Assembly (NCBI GenBank): GCA_946407635.1
Contig: CAMJOZ010000008.1
Location: 1 to 35,453 of the forward strand
Length of the DNA stretch: 35,453 bases
From: an uncultured Caryophanales bacterium
Lineage (GTDB): Bacteria; Bacillota_I; Bacilli_A; Acholeplasmatales; Anaeroplasmataceae
Direction of reading: 5' to 3'
Under the pieces are notes generated by a model, which was given only the letters and a program-made list of their open reading frames with translations, was not told the DNA's origin and made no database searches. Numbering within the stretch: the stretch's first letter is position 1; the number at the start of each line of letters is the position of its first letter. The translations under genes and the position numbers were made by a program. Shown here piece by piece: positions 15,657-23,376 of this stretch.

Positions 15657-16559
15657 TTATTCAGCCTTAGCTTCAGTTTCAGCTTTTTCTACTTTTTTAG
15701 CAGGAGCTTTCTTAGCAGCTGGTTTTTTCTTTTCTTCGGCTGGTTTAGCATCATCAGATGCTGCCTTCTTAGCTGGAGCTTTCTTAGCTGGCTTAGCTTC
15801 CTTCTTTTCTTCCTTAGCTACTTCTTCAGATTGATTGATAGCTTCTTGAGCATCATCAAACTTTTCAACAACACCACCGTTAGCTTCAATTACAGCGTTT
15901 GCCATAACCCAAGTAACTAGCTTAACAGCTCTGATAGCGTCATCATTTGCTGGAATAACATAATCAACATCATCAGGATCACAGTTTGTATCAACGATAC
16001 CGAATACTGGGATGTTTAACTTTCTAGCTTCTAAAATTGCATTGTGTTCCTTACGAGGGTCAACAATGAATAATGCATCAGGAAGCTTAGTCATTTCCTT
16101 AATACCGCCTAAGAACTTTTCTAATTTATCTCTTTCAGCGATTAATTTAATTACTTCTTTCTTAGGAAGCTTAGCGAAATCGCCATTTTCTTCCATCTTA
16201 TATAAATCTTGAAGCTTCTTAATTCTCTTTCTGATAGTCTTGAAGTTAGTTAAAGTACCACCTAACCATCTTTGATTAACATAGAATTGACCAGAACGAG
16301 CTGCTTCTTCCTTTACAGCTTCTTGAGCTTGCTTCTTAGTACCAACGAATAATACCTTACCTTCATTCTTGCAGATTTCAAGTAAAGCTGCATAAGCCTT
16401 CTCAATTTCGTTAGCTGTTTTTTGTAAATCGATGATGTAAATACCATTTCTGGCAGTAAAGATATACTTTGCCATCTTTGGATTCCATCTACGAGTAGCA
16501 TGTCCAAAATGAACACCTGACTCTAATAATTGTTTCATTGAAACTACTGATTCAGACAT
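15657..16559 (-). CDS. rpsB: Ribosomal protein S2 with Lys/Ala-rich tail
   Basis: A 30S subunit protein. Residues 1-235 are a standard S2 core ([82 protein letters not shown]). After that it carries a tail of about 60 residues with repeated AKKAPAKKA-like units and Glu/Lys runs, making it 300 residues instead of about 240-260. Such low-complexity tails are seen in several low-GC Firmicutes and may bind RNA. It is the first gene of its operon, behind GGAGG with an 11-nt spacer and a long structured leader. Confidence 0.96.
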   Translation of the reverse strand: MSESVVSMKQLLESGVHFGHATRRWNPKMAKYIFTARNGIYIIDLQKTANEIEKAYAALLEICKNEGKVLFVGTKKQAQEAVKEEAARSGQFYVNQRWLGGTLTNFKTIRKRIKKLQDLYKMEENGDFAKLPKKEVIKLIAERDKLEKFLGGIKEMTKLPDALFIVDPRKEHNAILEARKLNIPVFGIVDTNCDPDDVDYVIPANDDAIRAVKLVTWVMANAVIEANGGVVEKFDDAQEAINQSEEVAKEEKKEAKPAKKAPAKKAASDDAKPAEEKKKPAAKKAPAKKVEKAETEAKAE

Positions 16560-16675
16560 TTTTTAATTTTCCTCCATTTTATTTTTGTTTTCTGTCCTCT
16601 GCTTTTCTCATCGATTGCCTCCAACAAAACATTTGCACACGACGGCAACCTCAAAAAGCATGTGTATTTTGTGCC
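16560..16675 (-). promoter_or_regulatory. rpsB leader RNA, candidate S2 autoregulatory element
   Basis: The promoter below gives an untranslated leader of about 115 nt. It is markedly GC-richer than its surroundings and contains a 7-bp stem formed by GGTTGCC (16644-16650) and GGCAATC (16613-16619). S2 leaders that bind the protein product are known in several bacterial groups; that this one does so is inference. Confidence 0.5.
16579..16611 (-). CDS. Candidate 10-codon leader ORF in the rpsB leader
   Basis: A tiny reading frame, MRKAEDRKQK, runs from an ATG with an ideal SD (GGAGG at 16618-16622, 6-nt spacer) to TAA, 19 nt before rpsB. The SD overlaps one arm of a leader hairpin. Translation is unproven, and the GGAGG could instead be a conserved part of the S2-binding RNA fold. 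Confidence 0.35.
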   Translation of the reverse strand: MRKAEDRKQK

Positions 16676-16681
16676 TTAAGT

Positions 16682-16710
16682 AGAATAACACAAAAAAACA
16701 TTCTTTTCAA
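16682..16710 (-). promoter_or_regulatory. Promoter of the rpsB-tsf-pyrH-frr operon
   Basis: On the minus strand: -35 TTGAAA (16705-16710), 17-nt spacer, -10 TATTCT (16682-16687). The start site would be near 16675. Confidence 0.7.
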
Positions 16711-16758
16711 GAAAAAAATATTTTTAGTGATTTTTAAGTTTTATTTTATAAAAAATAA

Positions 16759-16782
16759 ACCTTGGATTTAATTCTCCAAGGT
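16759..16782 (-). terminator. Terminator of the feo operon
   Basis: A perfect 8-bp stem (ACCTTGGA with TCCAAGGT, 8-nt loop), followed on the minus strand by a T-rich run. It lies 9 nt after the last feo-operon gene. Confidence 0.8.
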
Positions 16783-16791
16783 CAATTTTTA

Positions 16792-16986
16792 TTATTTACA
16801 ATTACATCTTTCTTTATTTAATTCTTTTCTAATGTCCTTAAACATTTTATTAGCTCTAGTTTTATTACTACAATTAGCACATTCGCCTGTAGGAATATTC
16901 TTAACACGCTTATAAATATAATTAGATATAACTGCTAAAACAACTAATACTGAGCTAACAATAACAATTATTTCTATGGCACTCAT
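16792..16986 (-). CDS. FeoB-associated Cys-rich membrane protein
   Basis: A 64-residue protein with one N-terminal membrane helix (about 4-24, IEIIVIVSSVLVVLAVISNYI), then a basic segment and a cytoplasmic tail with Cys residues in GECANCSNK and at the very end (RCNCK). This matches the small Cys-rich partner often found after feoB in Firmicutes, thought to assist the ferrous iron transporter. It overlaps the feoB stop by one base (TAATG) and ends the operon. The Cys pairs could bind iron or zinc; this is inference. Confidence 0.88.
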   Translation of the reverse strand: MSAIEIIVIVSSVLVVLAVISNYIYKRVKNIPTGECANCSNKTRANKMFKDIRKELNKERCNCK

Positions 16987-19544
16987 TATTTAATAACACC
17001 TGCCTCTTTAAGATCTCTTTTCTTATTGATGAAGAAAATACCAAATCCTAATAAAGTGAATAATGCAGCAAAAATGAATGAAAACCACCATCTTGCAAGT
17101 ATTAAATAAACCATTGATGATGTTATATATGAAGTAACTAACCAGAAGATTATAGTATTTCTAAACTTCTTCTTGCTTAACTCACCACGAGCTGTTGCTA
17201 CTGCAGCGAAGCATGGAATAGTTGTCATATTAAATACGATAAATGCAATCAATACTGGCCAACCAATAAATCCACTACCACTAATTCCTGTTGCACGAGC
17301 TGTTGCTACAGCTGATGATGAACCTTCTTCATCTAATCCAACTGAATAAATATCCATATATGATTGAACATCATTTATCTCACCAGTTGAAACACCTTGA
17401 GATAATACTGTAAATGTTGCAATAACATTTTCTTTTGCAATTAAACCTGTTATTGCAGAAACACCATATACCCAACCATTTTCATTAAGTTGTGAACCAA
17501 ATCCAAGTGGTGTAAATATAGGAGTAATTAATTTACCAAAACCAGCTAGGATTGAATCTCTTGAATCATAATAATCTGATGCACTGGTTGTTTCAACATA
17601 TTCAGCTAATGCTTCTTCAAATACATCATTAACAACAACTTCATATTTAGAATCAAGTGCATCATCCTCATTTAAAGAATAATCAGCAACTAAATCAGCT
17701 AATTCAATTACTACTTCGCCATCTGAAACATATTCTGAATTAATTTCAGCAATTTTATTAACATTTGCTTCATCCTCAATATATGTTGCAAAAATATTAT
17801 TTGCAATATCATTTGGATTAGCTTGTTCAATATATCTCCAATTAAATGTAAAAGATTGTAAGAACCAAATTACAATTGTTGAAGCAAGGATAATAGTAAA
17901 TGCTTTTTTAACATATCCTTTTAATTTATCCCATAAGTGAATCATTAATGATTTAGCTTGTGGCAAATGATATTGTGGTAATTCCATAATAAATGGAGGA
18001 GTTTTACCACGCATAACTGTCTTTTTCATTAAGATTACAGTAACAATCGCAGTAATAATACCTACAAGATACATTGAATATGTAATTATATCAACATTAG
18101 GGAAATTAAATAATTGACATATACAACCAGCAATAGCTGTTAAAATAGGTAATTTGGCACCACATGAGAAAAATGGAATAACACGAACTGTTGCGATTCT
18201 TTCTTCTTCATCTGCTAGAGTTCTTGTATTAATCATTGCAGGAACTGAACAACCAAAGCCCATAATCATAGGCAAAAATGCTCTACCTGACAAGCCAAAT
18301 TTCCTAAATATTCTATCAAGAATAAAAGCGATACGTGCCATATATCCAGTATCTTCAAGAATTGAGAAAAATAAGAATAGTAATAGTATTTGTGGAACAA
18401 ACGATAATACAGAAAATACGCCGGCTAAAACACCATCAACCAAGAATCCTGATACCCAACCAGGGGCACTTGATAATGATGATCCTATTAATCCAGACAA
18501 CCAATCTGTAATACTTATTACAAAATTCTGTAATATTACACCTGGTGAATTAATACCTTCACTTGTCCAAAATAATCCTTCAAATATAGAACCTTCAAAT
18601 GAAGGAGAAACATTTTTAAATAATCCACCAAAATAGAATAAATTATTTGAAAATGTCAAGTGAAATACTAAGAATAATATTGCTAAGAAAATAGGAATAC
18701 CTGCCCATTTGTTAGTCAATACCTTATCAATCTTATATGATTTATTTTCAGCCTTAATATCATTAACTGCCTTTACCTTATGGCATGAATAATTATTAAC
18801 AATATAATTATATCTACCATCAGCAATTAAAGCTTCTAAATCAGAACCAAATATTTCATCATTAAAGTTTTTCTTATATTCTTCAACAATTTTTGAAATT
18901 TTTTCTGAATGAGATTGTTCAATGAAATCTCCTTCAATGAATTTGATAGCATGATATTTTGGAGAAGGAACTTCTTCTTCCTCCATATATTTTGTGATTT
19001 CTTCAATAAATGGACCAATCTTTGTTTGACTTAAAACACTAAATCCTTTTCTAGGCTTACCTGATTCTTTATATGCGATATCCATAAGCTCATCAAGATT
19101 TGTTCCTTTTTGAGCAGATATAGCAACAACAGGAACACCTATTGCTTTTTCTAATGCTTTAATATCAATCTTATCTCCTGCTTTTTCTACAACATCCATC
19201 ATGTTTAATGCTATAACAACAGGAACATCCATTTCTAAGATTTGAGTTGTTAAATATAAATTTCTTTCTAAATTTGTGGCATCAACTATATTGATTACAC
19301 AATCAGGCTTATCATCAACGATAAATCTTCTTGATATAACCTCCTCTGGTGTATAAGGTGAAAGTGAATAAATACCAGGCAAATCAACGATAGAAATTAA
19401 TTCTTCTAATTTCTTGTAATCTCCTTCTCTTTTTTCAACTGTAACACCGGGCCAGTTACCTACATGAGCATTAGAACCTGTAAGTGCGTTATAAAGTGTA
19501 GTTTTACCACAGTTTGGATTACCAGCAAGCGCGAAATGCTTCAT
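16986..19544 (-). CDS. feoB: Ferrous iron transporter B
   Basis: A GTP-gated Fe2+ uptake permease of the cytoplasmic membrane. The N-terminal G domain has GNPNCGKTT (8-16), DLPGIYSLSPYTPEE and NMMD, followed by the GDI-like helical domain (about 170-265). The C-terminal membrane domain has the Gate/nucleoside-recognition motifs, with GFGCSVPAMINTRTLADEEER and FFSCGAKLPI. At 852 residues it is long for the family. The excess is an acidic soluble insertion at about 568-655 between two membrane helices. It is coupled to feoA by a one-base overlap. Iron control is suggested by palindromes at the operon promoter. Confidence 0.96.
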   Translation of the reverse strand: MKHFALAGNPNCGKTTLYNALTGSNAHVGNWPGVTVEKREGDYKKLEELISIVDLPGIYSLSPYTPEEVISRRFIVDDKPDCVINIVDATNLERNLYLTTQILEMDVPVVIALNMMDVVEKAGDKIDIKALEKAIGVPVVAISAQKGTNLDELMDIAYKESGKPRKGFSVLSQTKIGPFIEEITKYMEEEEVPSPKYHAIKFIEGDFIEQSHSEKISKIVEEYKKNFNDEIFGSDLEALIADGRYNYIVNNYSCHKVKAVNDIKAENKSYKIDKVLTNKWAGIPIFLAILFLVFHLTFSNNLFYFGGLFKNVSPSFEGSIFEGLFWTSEGINSPGVILQNFVISITDWLSGLIGSSLSSAPGWVSGFLVDGVLAGVFSVLSFVPQILLLFLFFSILEDTGYMARIAFILDRIFRKFGLSGRAFLPMIMGFGCSVPAMINTRTLADEEERIATVRVIPFFSCGAKLPILTAIAGCICQLFNFPNVDIITYSMYLVGIITAIVTVILMKKTVMRGKTPPFIMELPQYHLPQAKSLMIHLWDKLKGYVKKAFTIILASTIVIWFLQSFTFNWRYIEQANPNDIANNIFATYIEDEANVNKIAEINSEYVSDGEVVIELADLVADYSLNEDDALDSKYEVVVNDVFEEALAEYVETTSASDYYDSRDSILAGFGKLITPIFTPLGFGSQLNENGWVYGVSAITGLIAKENVIATFTVLSQGVSTGEINDVQSYMDIYSVGLDEEGSSSAVATARATGISGSGFIGWPVLIAFIVFNMTTIPCFAAVATARGELSKKKFRNTIIFWLVTSYITSSMVYLILARWWFSFIFAALFTLLGFGIFFINKKRDLKEAGVIK

Positions 19545-19789
19545 TATTTTTCGCCTCCTTCATCCACTTTACATAATACAAGATCAGCCTCACCTTTTCT
19601 TAAGGTTAATTCATATCCTCTTAATGTGATTTCAAGCGGATCTCCCAGTGGAGCCTTCTTTCTTAGAATAACAATAGCTCCAGGTGTTATTCCCATATCG
19701 AAGAGTCTTCTTCTAACTCTTCCCTCTCCAAATACCTTTGATATTGTGCCAAAATCACCAATAGAAAATTCACTTAACTTCTTTTCCAT
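19544..19789 (-). CDS. feoA: Ferrous iron transport protein A
   Basis: An 81-residue SH3-like protein that supports FeoB function. Typical motifs are RRRLFDMGITPGAIVILRKKAPLGDP and ITLRGYELTLRKGEADLVLC. It is the first gene of the feo operon, with AGAGG as SD and a leader of about 90 nt that contains an AT-rich hairpin (about 19830-19856). It overlaps feoB by one base. Confidence 0.95.
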   Translation of the reverse strand: MEKKLSEFSIGDFGTISKVFGEGRVRRRLFDMGITPGAIVILRKKAPLGDPLEITLRGYELTLRKGEADLVLCKVDEGGEK

Positions 19790-19863
19790 ATCAAAAAACC
19801 TCTTTATCCAATTAAAGTAATCTTTATTTAAAAATAAAAAAGATTCTATTAATGTTAAATTTT

Positions 19864-19898
19864 GTTAGTTACGACTAACTATTATTAGTCTATACTAA
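19864..19898 (-). promoter_or_regulatory. Paired operator-like palindromes at the feo promoter
   Basis: Two inverted repeats with the same half-site: GTTAGT-4 nt-ACTAAC (19864-19879) and TTAGT-4 nt-ACTAA (19885-19898). Their centres are about 20 bp apart, two helical turns. One covers the -10 and the other the start region. TTAG/CTAA half-sites are typical of DtxR/IdeR-type metal repressors, so iron repression is likely (inference). No regulator gene is in the window. Confidence 0.6.
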
Positions 19899-19915
19899 CT
19901 TTTGTATAGTGTCAA
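19887..19915 (-). promoter_or_regulatory. Promoter of feoA-feoB
   Basis: On the minus strand: a perfect -35 TTGACA (19910-19915), 17-nt spacer, and -10 TAGACT (19887-19892). The -10 lies inside one of the operator-like palindromes. Confidence 0.75.
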
Positions 19916-19944
19916 GTAATATTTTTTATTTTAAAAAATTATTG

Positions 19945-19950
19945 TATAAT
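19945..19950 (+). promoter_or_regulatory. Probable -10 box for msrC
   Basis: A TATAAT hexamer 18 nt before the msrC ATG, with only an all-T sequence at the -35 position. The message would have a leader of about 12 nt holding a GGTGAT SD. It is divergent from the feo promoter. Confidence 0.4.
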
Positions 19951-19968
19951 TGTTTTTGGTGATTAATT

Positions 19969-20415
19969 ATGGAAAATTTACTTACTGAAGCTAACTATTT
20001 ATTAAATAAGGAAGATAAATGGTATACAATACTAGCTAACGCTTCTGCTTTACTTAATTTACATATTAAAAATATAAATTGGGTAGGATTCTATATATTA
20101 GATAATAATTATTTATATTTAGGTCCATTTATTGGTAAACCAGCATGTACAAAAATAAAGGTTGGTTGTGGTGTATGTGGTACATGTATAAAAGAAAATA
20201 AAACAATAATTGTCCCTAATGTTCATGAATTTGAAGGACATATTGCATGTGATTCAGAATCTAATAGTGAAATATGTGTCCCTATTCATATTAATAATAA
20301 ATTATTTGGATTATTAGATATAGATTCTACTGTTTTTAATAGATTTAATAATGATGATAAATTGATTCTTGAAGAGTTCGTTAAGATTTTAGAAAATAAG
20401 TTTGACAAAGAATAA
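19969..20415 (+). CDS. msrC: Free methionine-(R)-sulfoxide reductase (GAF domain)
   Basis: A 148-residue single-GAF-domain enzyme that reduces free methionine-R-sulfoxide with thioredoxin. The three family cysteines are Cys60 (GKPACTKI), Cys70 (GVCGTC) and Cys94 (GHIACDSES), with the same 10- and 24-residue spacing as the E. coli enzyme. Three additional cysteines (67, 73, 103) lie near the active site and are less usual. It starts behind GGTGAT. The consensus rpsD promoter overlaps its last codons. Confidence 0.92.
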   Translation: MENLLTEANYLLNKEDKWYTILANASALLNLHIKNINWVGFYILDNNYLYLGPFIGKPACTKIKVGCGVCGTCIKENKTIIVPNVHEFEGHIACDSESNSEICVPIHINNKLFGLLDIDSTVFNRFNNDDKLILEEFVKILENKFDKE

Positions 20416-20430
20416 TTAGTTTGCTATAAT
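20402..20430 (+). promoter_or_regulatory. rpsD: Consensus promoter of rpsD
   Basis: A perfect sigma-A promoter: TTGACA (20402-20407), 17-nt spacer, TATAAT (20425-20430). The -35 and part of the spacer lie within the 3' end of msrC. Confidence 0.88.
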
Positions 20431-20436
20431 TAGCGA

Positions 20437-20606
20437 GCGTGGGTAAAAGGCAGCTATCTTTTATTCTAAGATATATATCTTAAAGCACTTGAGTTTAAAT
20501 AGTAACCTTCGCTGCTTGATGGTGAACATTTAGTTTAAGATATACCTATAGAAATAAGATTATGACGTTTACTCCAAAAAAATATTTTTAATAGGAGGAC
20601 ATATAA
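20437..20606 (+). promoter_or_regulatory. rpsD leader, probable S4 autoregulatory RNA
   Basis: An untranslated leader of about 170 nt between the consensus promoter and rpsD. It begins with a GC-rich stretch (AGCGAGCGTGGG) that can pair with a distal TTCGCT, and includes a perfect 16-nt palindrome TAAGATATATATCTTA inside. In Bacillus, rpsD is repressed by S4 binding its own leader; position and structure agree with such an element, but I cannot confirm the fold. Confidence 0.65.
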
Positions 20607-21209
20607 ATGTCAAGATTCACAGGTTCAAGCTGGAAAGTTTCTCGTCGTTTAGGTTATTCTATCAGTGAAACTGGTAAAGAATTACTAAAGAGAAAGACAG
20701 CTCCAGGACAACATGGTGCAAAGCGTTCTAAACAAAAAGAATATGGTGCACAATTAGCTGAAAAGCAAAAAGTAAGATTTACATATGGTATTTCTGAAAA
20801 GCAATTCGTTAAGACTTTTAACGAAGTATCTAAGATGGAAGGTATGACAGGTGTTAACTTCTTAAAGACTTTAGAGTCAAGATTAGATAACCTTGTATAT
20901 CGTATTGGTTTCGCTACTACTAGAGCACAAGCTCGTCAATTAGTAAACCATGGTCATATCTTAGTAGATGGTAAAAAGGTTGATATCCCTTCTTATCGTT
21001 TAAAGCCAGGTCAAACAATTTCTATGAAGGAAACTTCAAAGAACTTAGTTGTAGTTAAGGCTGCACTTGAAGCTAAGGTTAGTCGTCCTGAATATGTATC
21101 ATTCGATGCTGATAAGCAAGTTGGTACTTTCGTAAGATTCCCTGAAAGAGATGAATTCTTACCTGAAATCAACGAACAACTAATTGTCGAATTCTACAAC
21201 AGAGCATAG
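20607..21209 (+). CDS. rpsD: Ribosomal protein S4
   Basis: A primary 16S rRNA-binding protein of the 30S subunit, 200 residues as usual. It has [12 protein letters not shown] at the N-terminus, [20 protein letters not shown], and an S4 RNA-binding domain near 95-155 ([34 protein letters not shown]). Monocistronic: its own consensus promoter, an AGGAGG SD and a strong terminator. The four-Cys zinc motif of some S4 proteins is absent, as in the Cys-minus class. Confidence 0.97.
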   Translation: MSRFTGSSWKVSRRLGYSISETGKELLKRKTAPGQHGAKRSKQKEYGAQLAEKQKVRFTYGISEKQFVKTFNEVSKMEGMTGVNFLKTLESRLDNLVYRIGFATTRAQARQLVNHGHILVDGKKVDIPSYRLKPGQTISMKETSKNLVVVKAALEAKVSRPEYVSFDADKQVGTFVRFPERDEFLPEINEQLIVEFYNRA

Positions 21210-21219
21210 TTATGAATTT

Positions 21220-21250
21220 AAAAGCTACTTCGGTAGCTTTTTTATTTTTT
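21220..21250 (+). terminator. rpsD terminator with UUCG loop
   Basis: A perfect 9-bp stem AAAAGCTAC/GTAGCTTTT closed by the stable TTCG tetraloop and followed by TTATTTTTT. Confidence 0.93.
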
Positions 21251-21263
21251 CTGCTTCTTCTAC

Positions 21264-21292
21264 TAAAAAAAAGAATGGGCTAACCCATTCTT
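21264..21292 (-). terminator. Terminator of the ecf-truA operon
   Basis: A perfect 9-bp stem (AAGAATGGG with CCCATTCTT, TTAG loop) followed by a run of Ts on the minus strand, just after the NifX-like gene. It faces the rpsD terminator. Confidence 0.9.
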
Positions 21293-21300
21293 ATTATTTA

Positions 21301-21645
21301 TTAATGATTATGTGAACATTCATGAACACAGCTATCATCATATTTTAGATTACCATTAATTAAATCTAAAACATTTTGATCTGCATTACCTGTAACACCT
21401 GTATAAACCTTTATACCATTTTCTGATAACATATCGATAGCGTGTGAACCAATTCCACCTACTAATACCATTTGAACATCTAAATTCATTAAGAAACCAA
21501 CTAAGCTAGCATGACTATATTCTCCAGTCGCTACTACTTCTTCATTAACAATCTTAGTTTGTTCAACTGTATAAATTTTAAAAAACTTAGTTTGACCAAA
21601 ATGACCAAATACTTCCCCATTATTATAACTTACTGCTATTTTCAT
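21301..21645 (-). CDS. NifX/NifB-type dinitrogenase cofactor domain protein with His/Cys tail
   Basis: A 114-residue member of the family of small NifX-like proteins (dinitrogenase iron-molybdenum cofactor domain), common in non-nitrogen-fixing anaerobes. Seen: MKIAVSYNNGEVFGHFGQTKFF at the start, YSHASLVGFL, and MVLVGGIGSHAIDML. Relatives bind metal or iron-sulfur cofactors, but their role is mostly unknown. After the domain there is a short tail rich in Cys and His (SCVHECSHNH), a likely metal-binding site. It is the last gene after truA, separated by 8 nt, with an SD of TAGGAG. Confidence 0.85.
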   Translation of the reverse strand: MKIAVSYNNGEVFGHFGQTKFFKIYTVEQTKIVNEEVVATGEYSHASLVGFLMNLDVQMVLVGGIGSHAIDMLSENGIKVYTGVTGNADQNVLDLINGNLKYDDSCVHECSHNH

Positions 21646-21653
21646 ATTAACTC

Positions 21654-22388
21654 CTAATAATTTACTTTATATAAATATAATCCACATCCATCTAATGATT
21701 TATGTGAAATAGATGGATCTTTTTTATCAAAAACATAATCAATAAAATCTATTGATTCCTTACCTCTACCAATTTCAATTAAAATACCCATCATTCTTCT
21801 AACTTGATATTTTAAAAATCCATTACCAATAAATATGAATTCTAAAATATTATCATTTAAATTAATTTCAGTATGATAAATCTCTTTTATTGTTGATTTT
21901 CTAGGATCAATTGATGATGATGCGAATCCTTTAAAATCATGTACGCCTTCAAATTTTTTAATAGCTTCTTTCATTAAATCTATATTTAATTCATAAGGTA
22001 TTTGTAAAAAATAATTAACCTTTAAAGGATCATATTCTCCTATATTAATATAATATCTATATTCTTTAGATTTAGCACTAAATCTAGCATGAAAATCTTC
22101 ATCAACTATAGATACTTCTTTAAAATATATATCAGCTGGTAAAAAAGAATTAATTCCTTTTTTTATTCCATCAGCTGGAATATTTTCATCTAAATCAAAA
22201 TGAATAACCTGATTAATTGCATGAACACCTTTATCAGTTCTACCACTAGGATAGATTTTAACATCTTTGTTTAATAATTTATAAAAAGCATTTTTTATTT
22301 CAAGTTCAATTGTAGGAAGCTCCTCTTGAATTTGAAATCCCATATAATTATGCCCGTCATATGATAATATTACTTTATATTTAGGCAT
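21654..22388 (-). CDS. truA: tRNA pseudouridine(38-40) synthase
   Basis: Isomerises U38-U40 of tRNA anticodon arms. The 244-residue protein has the catalytic Asp in YPSGRTDKGVHA, plus ILSYDGHNYMGFQ at the N-terminus, FHARFSAKSKEYRY, and the C-terminal NGFLKYQVRRMMGILIEIGRG. It overlaps the end of ecfT by 8 nt. ecfA1-ecfA2-ecfT-truA is a standard Firmicutes order. Confidence 0.97.
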   Translation of the reverse strand: MPKYKVILSYDGHNYMGFQIQEELPTIELEIKNAFYKLLNKDVKIYPSGRTDKGVHAINQVIHFDLDENIPADGIKKGINSFLPADIYFKEVSIVDEDFHARFSAKSKEYRYYINIGEYDPLKVNYFLQIPYELNIDLMKEAIKKFEGVHDFKGFASSSIDPRKSTIKEIYHTEINLNDNILEFIFIGNGFLKYQVRRMMGILIEIGRGKESIDFIDYVFDKKDPSISHKSLDGCGLYLYKVNY

Positions 22389-23376
22389 AATAAATCATAC
22401 TCCAAATAGTTACTCCTAAGAATCCTAGAACTATAATTAAGCATAAATAATCTCTCCATCTTAATTTTAATTCATCAATCTTAGTTCTTTTAGCCCCAAT
22501 AATATAACCTCTAGCTTCCATAGCATTAGATAAATCTTCTGCTCTTTTAAAAGATATAACAAACATCGGAACTAAAAGTGAAATAATTTGATTAATCTTA
22601 TCCTTTAGGTTACCTTCATTAAAATCTACACCACGACTCGCTTGAGCATTCATTATTTTTCTTGTTTCAGAAATCAATGTAGGAATAAATCTTAATGTTA
22701 AGCTTATTAACATAGCGAATACACCAACAGGTATTTTAATTAATTTAAGTGGTGATAAGATTGCTTCTATACCATTATTAATATCAGTAGACATTGTTGA
22801 GATTGTTAATAATGATGTAATACCAATCATTAATAATATTCTAATTAGAATGAATCCACTTTTTATAGCACCTTCTTGATAAACATCAAAATCAAAATTA
22901 GTCCATATTAAATTAAAATCCCAACTGAATTTTTCAAATGGATTATTCCATAATATATTAAATCCTAAAAATAATATTACTAATAAATATAAGAATTTAA
23001 ATTTAATATATTTCTTAGTGAAAAAATAAATCATTAATAATCCTAAACAAATTAATAATTGCCATAATCCGATACTCATATGGAATGTATATAACAATGT
23101 TTGTGATGTACCTTTAGTATACGCAAGCTGTAAAACAAGTGTAAATAATAATAAGAATAAAACACCCTTAATGCCAGAAAGTACCTTTAATACAGGAATT
23201 CTAGTTGAAATAAATATTAATGCAAATGTACCTAAAGCAATTAGCATACCCCAAATATTAGGTATTAAAAATATTACGACAATCAAGACAATTGTTAATA
23301 ATATTTTTAATCTTGGATCTAGCTTATAAATCCAGCTATTACCAGGAACATATTGTCCAAAAGAGATATTATTCAC
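22381..23376 (-). CDS. ecfT: ECF transporter transmembrane protein EcfT
   Basis: The membrane scaffold joining the ATPases to interchangeable substrate-binding S components in vitamin uptake. The coupling-helix motifs ASRGVD and AMEARGY are both present. It has 331 residues against the usual 265: residues about 100-170 form an insertion with two additional hydrophobic segments (GLWQLLICLGLLMIYFF and FLYLLVILFLGFNILW) and an aromatic loop. It starts with GTG behind GGAGG, overlapping the ecfA2 stop by one base. No S component is next to it, so it is of the group II (shared) type. Confidence 0.94.
   Translation of the reverse strand: MNNISFGQYVPGNSWIYKLDPRLKILLTIVLIVVIFLIPNIWGMLIALGTFALIFISTRIPVLKVLSGIKGVLFLLLFTLVLQLAYTKGTSQTLLYTFHMSIGLWQLLICLGLLMIYFFTKKYIKFKFLYLLVILFLGFNILWNNPFEKFSWDFNLIWTNFDFDVYQEGAIKSGFILIRILLMIGITSLLTISTMSTDINNGIEAILSPLKLIKIPVGVFAMLISLTLRFIPTLISETRKIMNAQASRGVDFNEGNLKDKINQIISLLVPMFVISFKRAEDLSNAMEARGYIIGAKRTKIDELKLRWRDYLCLIIVLGFLGVTIWSMIYYA

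Noticed and set aside
15621-15920. Plus-strand frame of 99 codons opposite rpsB
   Set aside because: Its Phe/Ser/Leu-rich composition is the reverse reading of the Lys/Ala-rich S2 tail; no SD and no domain.
18154-18636. Plus-strand frame of 160 codons opposite feoB
   Set aside because: Lies wholly within the FeoB membrane domain on the other strand; low-complexity composition and no SD or family match.
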